A stretch of 56,601 bases of DNA from DASQHW01 sp038209365 (GTDB lineage Bacteria > Actinomycetota > Acidimicrobiia > IMCC26256 > PALSA-610), in the NCBI GenBank assembly GCA_038209365.1, contig JBBQXS010000031.1:1-56601 (forward strand), given 5' to 3'. Position numbers and translations under genes: made by a program. Under the pieces are notes generated by a model that saw nothing but the letters and a program-made list of their open reading frames with translations, was not told the origin of the DNA and did not search any database. Shown piece by piece: positions 26,871 through 35,900 of the stretch (positions within the stretch are counted from its first letter, which is position 1; the number at the start of each line of letters is the position of its first letter).

Positions 26871-27587
26871 GTGCCCAGCCAGGACAAGCGTCTCCGGAAG
26901 AAGGAAAACGCGCGCCTCGCGCGCGAAGCCCGCATCGCCGCCGAGAAGCGCCGGCGCCTGCTGCGCTCGGTCCGCAACGCCGCGATCGCGGTCGCGCTGT
27001 TCGTGCTGATCATCGTGATCGTCAACCTGCTCAGCAGCGACGACAAGAAAAGTGCGTCCCCGACATCGTCGACAACAACACCCGCCGCCGACTTCACAGT
27101 CGACCCGAAGAAGAGCTACACGGCATCGGTCGCGACGAACCTCGGGAAGATCGTGTTGTCGCTCGACGCGAAGCAGGCACGGGTGGCCACCGGGCATTTC
27201 ATCACGCTCGCGCGCGCCGGCGTCTACGACGGATCGCGGTGGCACCGCATCGTCAAGGACTACGTGATCCAAGGGGGTTCGCCGGGAGGCGACCCGAGCA
27301 AGGACTACGGGAAGTCAGTGGTGGGCGAGGTCCCGAAGAACCACTATCCGGTGGGCTCACTCGCGGCCGCGAAGGGAGGGCCGGACCCCGCCGGGACGTT
27401 CGACTCGCAATTCTTCATCGTGACCGGCGCCCAACGGGGTGAGACGCTCCCCAACGACTACGCCCGCTTCGGAGCGGTGAAGTCAGGGATGGACGTCGTG
27501 AAGAAGATCGAGGCGTTGCCGACGGACTCTCAGGAGGCCCCGACGCAGAAGGCCACGATCGACAAGGTGACGATCACCGAGTCGTAG
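26871..27587 (+). CDS. Membrane-anchored peptidyl-prolyl isomerase (cyclophilin type)
   Basis: The 238-residue protein has a strongly basic, coiled-coil-like N-terminus (KRLRKKENARLAREARIAAE), one transmembrane helix (about 37-55), a Ser/Thr linker and a cyclophilin domain outside the membrane. The domain shows YDGSRWHRIVKDYVIQGGSP (active-site Arg region), DSQFFIVTGAQ and the YARFGAVKSGMDVV end. It should catalyse proline isomerisation in exported proteins. It overlaps the convergent S51-like gene by 14 nt. Confidence 0.9.
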   Translation: MPSQDKRLRKKENARLAREARIAAEKRRRLLRSVRNAAIAVALFVLIIVIVNLLSSDDKKSASPTSSTTTPAADFTVDPKKSYTASVATNLGKIVLSLDAKQARVATGHFITLARAGVYDGSRWHRIVKDYVIQGGSPGGDPSKDYGKSVVGEVPKNHYPVGSLAAAKGGPDPAGTFDSQFFIVTGAQRGETLPNDYARFGAVKSGMDVVKKIEALPTDSQEAPTQKATIDKVTITES

Positions 27588-28284
27588 CCCTCTCCGCGAG
27601 GTCGATCGAGCCGCCGGGCTTCGCGGTCTTGGGTTTGGCGTCCTTGCGGTAGACGGTGACACCCCCCGCGCCGACAACCTCCCACGCGCCCGTGCCCTCA
27701 CGTACGAGCGCGGTGTGCTCGTCGACGCCGACGAGCACCGCGTTCGCGGAGAGCAGGTCGATCGAGCGTTCGCGGATGTGATCCGCAGCGGTGCCGTGGT
27801 ACGGGAACACCGCGAGGCCCTGTACGAGCCCGAGGCCGACGGTGTACGCACCGCCGCGGGGATCGACCATCGGGTCGCACAGCACGGTCGCGCCTGCACC
27901 CGAGGCCGCGAGCACCGCGCCGTGCTCGTACGCGCGCACGAGAGCGTCGTACATGGCGCTGGCCTTGAGGACCGATCGCAGGTGCAGCGGCGAACCGTCG
28001 GCGATGTAGACGAAGCGCGCGCGCGAGACGGTCGCGACGTTGGCGTCGGCCTCGGCGTCGCGCCGGTTCAGGACCATGAGCCCGCGAGTGGTTGCGCCGA
28101 GCGACTCGAACCAGGTGGCGGCGCGCTCCACGACGCGCTCGGGATGCTCGAACGCCGCCGCGGTCGGCAGGACGACCACGTCGCCGCCGTCCGCCCGCTC
28201 GAGCAGCTGCGTGTCGAGCGCCCGGCAGGCCTCTGTCCATTCGCCACCGCCGACGAGCGCGAGCGTTCCGGCCTGCTTGGTCAC
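27574..28284 (-). CDS. S51-family-like peptidase (cyanophycinase/peptidase E-like)
   Basis: The 236-residue protein has the class I glutamine amidotransferase-like fold of cyanophycinase and peptidase E: LALVGGGEWTEACRALD, VVVLPTAAAFEHPE, RARFVYIADGSPLHLRSVL, then LAASGAGATVLCDPM, where Ser128 sits at the position of the nucleophile (usually G-x-S-A-G-A). HEHTALVREG-like VDEHTALVREGTGAWEVVG matches the end of the family. A serine peptidase that trims aspartyl or beta-aspartyl peptides is likely, but the altered nucleophile context leaves doubt. GTG 28284 is 7 nt behind TAGGAT. Confidence 0.75.
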   Translation of the reverse strand: MTKQAGTLALVGGGEWTEACRALDTQLLERADGGDVVVLPTAAAFEHPERVVERAATWFESLGATTRGLMVLNRRDAEADANVATVSRARFVYIADGSPLHLRSVLKASAMYDALVRAYEHGAVLAASGAGATVLCDPMVDPRGGAYTVGLGLVQGLAVFPYHGTAADHIRERSIDLLSANAVLVGVDEHTALVREGTGAWEVVGAGGVTVYRKDAKPKTAKPGGSIDLAERATTR

Positions 28285-28291
28285 GGCGCTG

Positions 28292-28297
28292 ATCCTA
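28292..28297 (-). promoter_or_regulatory. -10 hexamer TAGGAT for the S51-like gene
   Basis: TAGGAT (minus strand) ends 7 nt before the GTG. The same hexamer at the same spacing precedes the Fur-family gene. AGGA inside it could instead be a weak ribosome site. Confidence 0.4.
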
Positions 28298-28389
28298 CGA
28301 GTGGCGGCTCCGGGACCCGCTGACCCGGGCCTGGCCCGGCCGGCGTACTCGCCGGTAGCCTCTCGTCCTTCGCGCGCAAGGGGGATCGG

Positions 28390-29244
28390 ATGGCGGTCAA
28401 GCGAGTCGGCATCGTGGGCTCGGGGATCATGGGTTCGGGGATCGCCGAGGTCGCGGCCAAGGCCGGCATCGAGGTTGTGTTGCGCAGCCGGGCCCAGAGC
28501 ACGGCGGAGAAGATGCTCGCCGGGCTCGAGAAATCGCTGCAGAAGCAGGTCGAGCGCAACAAGCTCGAAGCCGCCGAGCGCGACGCGGTTCTCGCGCGCG
28601 TGCGCGCCGTCACCGATCTGCGCGAGCTCGGTGACTGTGACCTCGTGATCGAGTCGATCGTCGAGGATCTGGAGACCAAGAAGCACCTCTTCACCGATCT
28701 GGACCGGATCTGCCCGGAGCACACGATCATCGCGACCAATACGTCGACGTTGCCGGTGGTCGAGATGGCGATGAACACCGGCCGGCCCGACAAGGTCTGC
28801 GGCATCCACTTCTTCAACCCCGCCCCGATGATGGCACTGGTCGAAGTGGTGCGCGCGATCACCACGAGCGACGACACGATCGACGAGGCCGTCGGATTCG
28901 CGACCGCCTGCGGCAAGAACGCGGTGCAGGTCAGGGACCAAGCCGGCTTCATCGTGAACGCGTTGCTGTTCCCCTACCTGAACAACGCCGCGAGGCTGTA
29001 CGACGCCGGCGTCGCCACCCGTGACGACATCGACGCCGCGATGAAGGGGGGCTGCAACTTTCCGATGGGCCCGCTCGAGCTGCTCGACCTCGTCGGCCTC
29101 GACACGAGCCTGGCGATCCTCGAAGCGCTCTACACCGAGTTCAAGGACCCGAACTATGCGCCTGCGCCCGTCCTGCGCCGCATGGTGAGCGCCGAGCGCC
29201 TGGGCCGCAAGACCGGCGCCGGCTTCTACGACTACAAGCGTTAG
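28390..29244 (+). CDS. hbd: 3-hydroxybutyryl-CoA dehydrogenase
   Basis: The enzyme interconverts acetoacetyl-CoA and 3-hydroxybutyryl-CoA with NAD(P)H. The 284-residue protein has the N-terminal Rossmann motif GIVGSGIMGSGIAEVAAKAG (8-27), LVIESIVEDLETKK, the catalytic His in CGIHFFNPAPMMALVEVV, and the C-terminal domain ending GRKTGAGFYDYKR, which are diagnostic. The ATG has AAGGGG upstream. It lies 51 nt before ecm on the same strand, and supplies the reduction step of the ethylmalonyl-CoA pathway or of butyrate/PHB metabolism. Confidence 0.93.
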   Translation: MAVKRVGIVGSGIMGSGIAEVAAKAGIEVVLRSRAQSTAEKMLAGLEKSLQKQVERNKLEAAERDAVLARVRAVTDLRELGDCDLVIESIVEDLETKKHLFTDLDRICPEHTIIATNTSTLPVVEMAMNTGRPDKVCGIHFFNPAPMMALVEVVRAITTSDDTIDEAVGFATACGKNAVQVRDQAGFIVNALLFPYLNNAARLYDAGVATRDDIDAAMKGGCNFPMGPLELLDLVGLDTSLAILEALYTEFKDPNYAPAPVLRRMVSAERLGRKTGAGFYDYKR

Positions 29245-29295
29245 AGGACGCCGGCCGGACCCTCGACTTCCGGTCTGACCGATTTATCCGGGACA

Positions 29296-31296
29296 ATGGT
29301 GCGCATGGCCGACCGCGATCGTCCCTGGCTGATCCGGACGTACTCGGGGCATTCCTCGGCGCGCGCGTCCAACGAGCTGTACCGGACGAACCTTGCGAAG
29401 GGTCAGACCGGCCTGTCGGTCGCGTTCGACCTGCCGACCCAGACCGGCTACGACCCCGACGACGTGCTCGCGAGAGGCGAAGTCGGAAAGGTCGGCGTGC
29501 CGGTGCCGCACCTCGGTGAGATGCGCACACTGTTCGACGGCATCCCGCTCGGCGAGATGAACGCGTCGATGACGATCAACGCCACCGCGATGTGGTTGCT
29601 CGGCATGTATCTCGCCCTCGCGGACGAGCAGGGCGTGCCGCACGACCAGCTCGCCGGTACCACGCAGAACGACATCTTGAAGGAATACCTGTCGCGGGGT
29701 ACGTACATCTTCCCGCCCGAGGCGTCGAAGCGACTCACCGTCGACCTCGTCGTGTACACGGTGAAGCACGTTCCGAAGTGGAATCCGATCAACGTGTGCC
29801 CGTACCACTTGCAGGAGGCGGGCGCGACACCCGTTCAGGAGCTCGCGTACGGGCTCGCCAACGCGATCGCGGTGCTCGACGCGGTGAAAGCCTCGGGCCA
29901 GATTCCCGAGGACCAATTCCACGAGGTATTCGGCCGGATCTCGTTCTTCATCGACGCCGGCGTCCGGTTCGTCGAAGAGATGTGCAAGATGCGTGCGTTC
30001 ACACGGATGTGGGATCGCATCGGCAAGGAGGACTACCACGTCGACGAAGACAAGCTGCGCCGCTTTCGCTACGGCATGCAGGTGAATTCGCTCGGCCTCA
30101 CCGAGGAGCAACCCGAGAACAACGTGCAGCGCATCGTCCTCGAGATGCTCGGCGTCACCTTGTCGAAGGACGCTCGCGCCCGTTCCATACAACTTCCCTG
30201 CTGGAACGAAGCGCTGGGGTTGCCGACGCCCTGGGATCAACAGTGGTCGCTTCGCATGCAGCAGGTGCTCGCCAACGAGACCGACCTGCTGGAGTACGGA
30301 GACTTGTTCGAGGGCTCGGTCGTTGTGGAACGCAAGGTGTCGGAGCTCGTCGAAGCAGCCGACGCCGAGCTCCAGTGGGTGCGCGACGGGGGCGGGTCCT
30401 TTGAGATGATCGACGAGATGAAGGGCCGGCTCGTGCAGTCGCACGCCGAGCGGGTGCGGCGCATCGAGTCCGGCGACCTGGCGGTCGTGGGTGTCAACTG
30501 CTTCACCGAGAGCGAGCCGTCGCCACTTGCCGCGATCGCACAACGCGGTGGCATCGTGACCATTGATCCCGCGGTCGAACAGCTCCACGTCGACGCGATC
30601 AAGGCATGGCGGTCGACCCGCGACCAAAGCGCGGTAGACGTCGCGCTCGTCGAGCTCCGACGGGTGGCGGCGACGAGCGAGAACCTCGTGCCGGCAACGA
30701 TCGCGCTCGCGAAGGCCGGAGGAACCGTCGGCGAGTGGGCGGGCGCGTTGCGCGAGGTGTTCGGCGAGTACCGCGCACCGACCGGCGTGAGCGCAGTGGC
30801 GGTGCGGCTCGGCGCCGAGATGGAGGAGGTGCGGCGCCACGTACAGGCCGTCGCCGCCCGAACCGGCGGCCCCATCCGGCTCCTCGTCGGCAAGCCGGGC
30901 CTCGACGGCCACTCGAACGGCGCCGAGCAGATCGCGGTCGCCGCGCGCGACGCGGGGATGGAGGTCGTGTACCAGGGAATCCGGCTCACGCCGGCCGAGA
31001 TCGCGGCCGCGGCCCGGGACGAGGACGCCGATGTCGTCGGACTCTCCATCCTCTCGGGCTCGCATCTCGCCCTCGTGCCGCAGACCGTACGCGCGCTGCG
31101 CGACCTGGGCGTCGACGCGCCCGTGGTGGTCGGCGGGATCATCCCGGACGCTGACCGCGCGCAGCTCGAGGCCATCGGCGTCGCACGGGTGTACACGCCA
31201 AAGGATTTCCGGCTCGCCGCGATCATGCGCGACATCGCCGACCTGGCTGCTGTCCGCCGTTCCTCCCCTCAGGCCGGGGCGGCGACCGGCCGATGA
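29296..31296 (+). CDS. ecm: Ethylmalonyl-CoA mutase (MeaA type), B12-dependent
   Basis: The enzyme converts (2R)-ethylmalonyl-CoA to methylsuccinyl-CoA by a B12 radical rearrangement. The 666-residue protein is a single chain: a TIM-barrel acyl-CoA domain (about 1-520), then a B12-binding domain with the base-off motif D537-x-H539-x-x-G542 (in KPGLDGHSNGAEQI) and later GLSILSGSHLALVP. The opening RTYSGHSSARASNELYR, then NLAKGQTGLSVAFDLPTQTG and TTQNDILKEYLSRGTYIFPP, match MeaA/Ecm proteins of Streptomyces better than methylmalonyl-CoA mutase as I recall them. Start ATG 29296; an ATG three codons later is equally good. It is followed by a GGDEF-like gene with a 4-nt overlap. Confidence 0.88.
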   Translation: MVRMADRDRPWLIRTYSGHSSARASNELYRTNLAKGQTGLSVAFDLPTQTGYDPDDVLARGEVGKVGVPVPHLGEMRTLFDGIPLGEMNASMTINATAMWLLGMYLALADEQGVPHDQLAGTTQNDILKEYLSRGTYIFPPEASKRLTVDLVVYTVKHVPKWNPINVCPYHLQEAGATPVQELAYGLANAIAVLDAVKASGQIPEDQFHEVFGRISFFIDAGVRFVEEMCKMRAFTRMWDRIGKEDYHVDEDKLRRFRYGMQVNSLGLTEEQPENNVQRIVLEMLGVTLSKDARARSIQLPCWNEALGLPTPWDQQWSLRMQQVLANETDLLEYGDLFEGSVVVERKVSELVEAADAELQWVRDGGGSFEMIDEMKGRLVQSHAERVRRIESGDLAVVGVNCFTESEPSPLAAIAQRGGIVTIDPAVEQLHVDAIKAWRSTRDQSAVDVALVELRRVAATSENLVPATIALAKAGGTVGEWAGALREVFGEYRAPTGVSAVAVRLGAEMEEVRRHVQAVAARTGGPIRLLVGKPGLDGHSNGAEQIAVAARDAGMEVVYQGIRLTPAEIAAAARDEDADVVGLSILSGSHLALVPQTVRALRDLGVDAPVVVGGIIPDADRAQLEAIGVARVYTPKDFRLAAIMRDIADLAAVRRSSPQAGAATGR

Positions 31297-32105
31297 AGGC
31301 TGCAATGCACGACCTGCGACTTGTCGTTGCCGTCACGGGCGGTGTGGCCGCCCTGGCCGCGGGCGCGGTGGGGGTGGCGCTCGATTCCCCCGTCTTCGCG
31401 GTCGTCGCCGGAGCGGCCGGCGTCATCGCCGCGATCGCGGGCGTCGCGCTGGGCGCGCGGGCGCGTCGAAGTGAGGACCGGCTCTTGCACGCAGAAGACG
31501 AAATTCGAGCAGTCCGCCGCGAGCTGGCGTCGATCAACGCGGTGCTGCAGGAAGAAGCGAGCCGGCGCATGGCCGAGGACGAGCTCGGACGTCCCGGGCC
31601 GGACGAGCTCGCGCGCCCGGGCGGCGAGCAGGCATTCGACAGCGCGACCGGGCTCTACGACGAGAAGTACTTCGCGGTCCTCGTGCAGCAGCAGGTCGCG
31701 GCGGCGCGGCGTTCACTGCGACCGATCTCGGTCATCATCTTCGAGATCGACAGCCTCGGTGACGCGGACCGCGCGACACGGGTGCAAGCCCTCGGCCTCG
31801 TCGGGGACGTTGTGCGGCGGACGTTGCGGGAGAGCGACGCCGCGTGCCGTCTCGGCGATCTGATGGTCGGCGCGATCCTCGAGGACACGCCGGAAGCGGG
31901 GGCGGTCTGGGCGGCCGAGCGGGTGCGCGGCACGCTGCTCGCGTCACCGGTGAGTGACGCGCTCACGCTGTCGGCAGGGGTCGCGTGCTATCCGTCGCAT
32001 GCGTTGGGTGCCGCCGAGCTCGTGCATCAGGCGAGCCGGGCGCTCGAGGAGGCGCGCGCACGCGGTCGTGACCGTGTCGAGCTCGCCCCCGAACCCACGA
32101 ACTAG
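31293..32105 (+). CDS. Membrane protein with degenerate GGDEF domain
   Basis: The 270-residue protein has two N-terminal transmembrane helices (LVVAVTGGVAALAAGAVGVA, VFAVVAGAAGVIAAIAGVAL), a coiled coil (about 65-95) and a GGDEF-type domain: FDSATGLYDEKYFAVLV, SVIIFEIDSLGD, and at the signature position R186-L-G-D-L-M in place of GG(D/E)EF, then LSAGVACYPSHA and ASRALEEARARGRDRV. The lost Gly and acidic residues make cyclase activity unlikely; it may bind nucleotide or act as a scaffold. Its ATG overlaps the ecm stop (ATGA), so it is translated with ecm. Confidence 0.82.
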   Translation: MKAAMHDLRLVVAVTGGVAALAAGAVGVALDSPVFAVVAGAAGVIAAIAGVALGARARRSEDRLLHAEDEIRAVRRELASINAVLQEEASRRMAEDELGRPGPDELARPGGEQAFDSATGLYDEKYFAVLVQQQVAAARRSLRPISVIIFEIDSLGDADRATRVQALGLVGDVVRRTLRESDAACRLGDLMVGAILEDTPEAGAVWAAERVRGTLLASPVSDALTLSAGVACYPSHALGAAELVHQASRALEEARARGRDRVELAPEPTN

Positions 32106-32117
32106 TAGTGACCGTAA

Positions 32118-32132
32118 GGCAACGTTTGCCTC
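32118..32132 (+). terminator. Weak hairpin after the GGDEF gene
   Basis: AGGCAA and TTGCCT form a 6-bp stem around a 3-nt loop, 13 nt after the stop codon. There is no T-tract, so termination is uncertain. Confidence 0.3.
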
Positions 32133-32161
32133 GTTGGTGGCGTGACTCCGAGCCGGCGTAG

Positions 32162-32190
32162 GGACAGTCGCCGCGGTCGCGGTACTGTCC
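32162..32190. promoter_or_regulatory. Inverted repeat over the promoter of the DinB-like gene
   Basis: GGACAGT (32162-32168) and ACTGTCC (32184-32190) are exact reverse complements, 15 nt apart, with CCGCG/CGCGG inside. The right arm covers the TACTGT hexamer. It could be an operator, or a hairpin if transcribed from further upstream. Confidence 0.4.
32183..32188 (+). promoter_or_regulatory. -10 hexamer TACTGT for the DinB-like gene
   Basis: TACTGT ends 6 nt before GTG 32195, with no ribosome site between. This fits a leaderless transcript. Confidence 0.4.
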
Positions 32191-32194
32191 GATA

Positions 32195-32830
32195 GTGGCC
32201 GGGAAGCGGGCTGAGGGTCTCCTCGAGATGATGCTCTTCATCGAGCTGTTCACACTGAACCGCGCGTGGAGCGGGCTCACCGACGAAGAGCTTCTTTGGG
32301 AACCGATGTCGGGTTCGTGGACTGTGCAACCACGAGACAAGTGCCAGACGGCGACACCCTTCGTTGTTGGGGAGTGGGCCGCGGACTTCGATGCCGACCT
32401 TGCCGCGGCTGCTGACGAGGGCAAGACCGTGGAGCCGCTCACCTCGATCGCCTGGCTCTTCTGGCACGTGGGCTCGCAGCCAGCACGGACGGCGGAGCTT
32501 GACTTCTTGGGCGGCGCACACACGGCTGAAAGCGGATGGACCTCGCCCTACATCGCCGCTCACCCGATCTTCACGACCGCCGAAGAGGCGGTTGCCGCGA
32601 TGCGAGCCGGTTGGCGCGCTCTCGAAACCGCTCTGCGGTCCGCGACGGACGAACAACTTGAGCGGCCGACACGATTCTGGGGCTACGGCGGACAGCCCGG
32701 ACCGATGGGGACTGGCGCCCAGGTGATCGGCTCGGCGTTGAACGAGGTAAGCCACCACGGGACCCAAATCGGAGTTCTGCGAGACCTCTACCGCCTACGC
32801 GCCTCTGTTTCGATCGAGCGCTACGCCTAG
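32195..32830 (+). CDS. DinB-like superfamily protein
   Basis: The 211-residue protein is a four-helix bundle of the DinB/mycothiol-transferase type. It has DEELLWEPMSGSWTVQPR near the start and the conserved helix ends with metal-binding His in IAWLFWHVGSQPA and NEVSHHGTQIGVLRDLYR. Members are metal-dependent thiol transferases or unknown enzymes. GTG 32195 is placed by the TACTGT hexamer. It is divergent in layout from nothing nearby and stands alone between the ecm operon and the large regulator. Confidence 0.8.
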   Translation: MAGKRAEGLLEMMLFIELFTLNRAWSGLTDEELLWEPMSGSWTVQPRDKCQTATPFVVGEWAADFDADLAAAADEGKTVEPLTSIAWLFWHVGSQPARTAELDFLGGAHTAESGWTSPYIAAHPIFTTAEEAVAAMRAGWRALETALRSATDEQLERPTRFWGYGGQPGPMGTGAQVIGSALNEVSHHGTQIGVLRDLYRLRASVSIERYA

Positions 32831-32918
32831 CAGCCGCGCGAAATCGCGTCGCCCTCCGATTGCACCCGCCCCCCGAACAAACACGGATTGACGTCGACAG
32901 GCTTCCCGCCAGGTCTGG

Positions 32919-35900
32919 TCAGGTGTGGCCGGCGGCTTCTCGGGCGAGTTGCACGCGAGAGGTCACCTCGAGCTTGGTGTATATGTGGGTGAGGTGGGAC
33001 TGGACGGTTCGGGGTGACACGAACAGTCGCGTCGCGATGTCCTTGTTCGCGAGCCCTTCACCAACGAGTCGCACGACGTCGCGCTCGGCGGGGGTGAGTG
33101 ACGCCCAGCCGCTCGCCGGCCGCTTGCGCTCGCCGCGCCCGCGTTGTGCGTACGCGATCGCTTCGTCGGTAGAGAGCGCGGCGCCCTCGGCCCAAGCGTG
33201 TTCGAAGTCGTCGTCACCGATCGCGGCCCGCACGGTCGTGACGTTGGCTTCGTAGCCGGGCTGGTATAGCGCGTAGCGGACGCTGCCAAACCGTTGGCGG
33301 GTGGCGTCCGCAGCGCCGTAGAGGCGGGCCGCTTCGTGGTGACTGTCGGCGTCTGCTGCCAGGCTCGCGATGCATTCCAAGACATCGGGGGTGAGAAGAG
33401 TTGCGTTGATGTCGGCTCCGAGCGCGAGCGCTTGGTGCGCGTGATATTCGGCGTGTTCCGCGTTGCCGAGCGCGTGCGCGACGCGGGCGCTCATTGCGAG
33501 GGCATCGATTGCCGCGAACTTCGTCTGTCTGGTTGCCGCGACGGCCTGGTCGGCCCACTGTCGTGCAGCGATGAGTTCACCGCGAGCGAGTGCGGCCTCG
33601 GTCATCCGGGTGAACACGTCGGGGGGGAAGACGGCCTGGCCGCTCATGCGCTGCCAGGTCGCGGCGCTGGCGTCGTGCAATGCCGCGGGGTCGCCGGCGG
33701 CGAGTGCCGCGTAGGACATCGCAAGATAGCCGAGTCCCTCGTAGAATCCGCCGAGATCGCCTCCGACCTCGATGGCCTTCTCGGCGAGGAGCCTGGCCTC
33801 GTCCGCGTGGCCTTGACGGGCGAGCGCGTTGACCTGCTCGTGGAGGCTGCAGCGCTTCCAGATCGGGTCCCGGGCCGCGTCGGCCTCGGCTTCGATCTCG
33901 CGGAACTGCCCGAGCGCTTCGGCGAGATCGCCTTGCCACATCCGAGCTACCGCCATCCACATGCGGCATTGACGGGCGTGGAACTGGTCGCCGATCGCGG
34001 TGGCAAGAGCGAGGCCTTCTTCGCCGGAGGCGCGCGTCGCGATCGGGTCGCCGGAGATCATGGCGCCGAAGGTCTGCCAGCCGAGGATCTGGCTCAACGT
34101 CGAGAGTTGGCCGGTTGCGCGTGCGAGGCCGATCGCCTCGGCGAAGTACGGGCGTCCGAGGTCGGTGTTCAAGCTCGCGATGCAGCCGCACGCAGTGAGG
34201 GCCCGAGCCAACAGGGCCGGGTCGTCGAGCTCACGGGCGATGGCGACGGCTTCTTCGGCGTCCGCCATGCTGTCGGTCCCGAAGTTCCATGCGTCGAGCA
34301 CGGCTTTGTCGGCGAGCGCACGGGCCCGCACGGCAGGTTCCAGGTCGGCCTGGCCCGCGCGCTGTTCGGCGAGCGCGGCATCGAACCAGCTCCGCCCCTC
34401 CCGGATGCGGCCTCTGGTGAGCCAGAGCGGCTGGAGCGACGACGCGAGCCGTAGCGCCAGGCCGAGGTCGAACGCTTCGCGACTCCACGCGAACGCGGCG
34501 CGCAGGTTGTCGATGTCGGTCTCGGCACGTTCGATAAGCCGCTGAAAGTGGGCGCTTCCCGGCGCGTCGAGCAGGGCCGCGACTGCGGTGTAGTGATCGC
34601 GGTGGCGGGCGCGCACGAGATCGGCTTCGCCTGACTCGCCGAGTTTTTCGAGCCCGTATTGGCGCACCGTCTCGAGCAGTCGGTAGCGCGTCTCGCCGTT
34701 CGATTCCTCGGCGGTGACGAGCGATTTGTCGACGAGGAGGGCGAGCTGGTCGAGGATCTGGTGGCGCTCCAGTCCGCCGCCGGCGCCGACGGTCTGCGCG
34801 GCGTCGAGGTCGAATGCGCCCATGAAAGCGGCCAGTCGACGGAACAGGATGCGTTCGGGTTCCGTCAACAGTGCGTGCGACCAGTCGACGGACGCCCGCA
34901 GGGTCTGCTGGCGGCGGACAGCGGTGCGCGCGCCGCCGGTGAGGAGCCGGAAGCGGTCGTGGAGGCTGGCCACAATCTCGGCCGGTGACAAGGCGCGTAC
35001 CCGGGCGGCCGCGAGCTCGATGGCGAGAGGTATGCCGTCGAGCCGCCGGCAGATCTCGGCCACGGCGGCGGAGTTCTCGTCGGTCACGGTGAAGCCGGGG
35101 CGGGCTCGTTGGGCCCGATCGGCGAACAAATCGATCGCTTCGTCGGCCAGCGACAGTGACGGCACCCGCCACGTCACCTCGCCCGCCACGCCGATCGGTT
35201 CGCGGCTCGTCGTCAATATCGTGAGTGCCGAGCACGCGCCCAGGAGCGCGTCGATCAGCACCGCGCACGCGTCGAGCAGATGCTCGCAGTTGTCCAGCGC
35301 GACGAGGATCTGACGGTCGGCGACAAAGCGCACGAGTGTGTCCATCGTCGAGCGGCCGCGTTCGTCGGGCGGGCCCAGCGCGCGCACCATTGCGACCGGC
35401 ACGACGTCGGGATCGGTGATCGGGGCAAGGTCGACCAGCCACACACCGTCGCCGAACTCGGCCGATATCTCGGCTGCGACCTGCACGGCGAGGCGCGTCT
35501 TGCCGGCACCGCCCGCGCCGGTCAGGGTCACGAGCCGATTGTCGGCCAACAGCCGCCGCACCTCGGCCATCTCGGCGCCCCGCCCCACAAAGCGCGTCAG
35601 TTGGACCGGCAGATTGTTGGCGAACGCGTCGAGCGACCGCAGCGGTGGGAACTCGACCGGAAGGTCTGGGTGGCAGAGCTGCGCGACCCGCTCGGGACGG
35701 GCGAGGTCACGCATGCGGTGACTGCCGAGGTCCCTCAGCCATGCGCCGGCGGGAAGTTGGTCGACAACGAGGTCGTGTGCTGCGCCCGACAGCACGGTCT
35801 GTCCCCCATGGGCGAGATTCCGCAGGCGCGCGGCCCGGTTGACCGCAGGCCCGATGTAATTGCCTTCGTCGCGCAGTTGCACCTCGCCGGTATGCACGCC

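Noticed and set aside
25051..27009. Plus-strand frame of 652 codons over asd-lysC
   Set aside because: It is antisense to two clear enzymes and is rich in Arg, His and Asp without any domain.
29296..31296. Methylmalonyl-CoA mutase
   Set aside because: The single-chain length and the opening motifs match MeaA/Ecm better, and ccr and the epimerase are nearby; a methylmalonyl-CoA mutase remains a weaker alternative.
29284..31305. Minus-strand frame of 673 codons over ecm
   Set aside because: Antisense shadow of the mutase; the plus-strand frame has the full mutase and B12 motifs.
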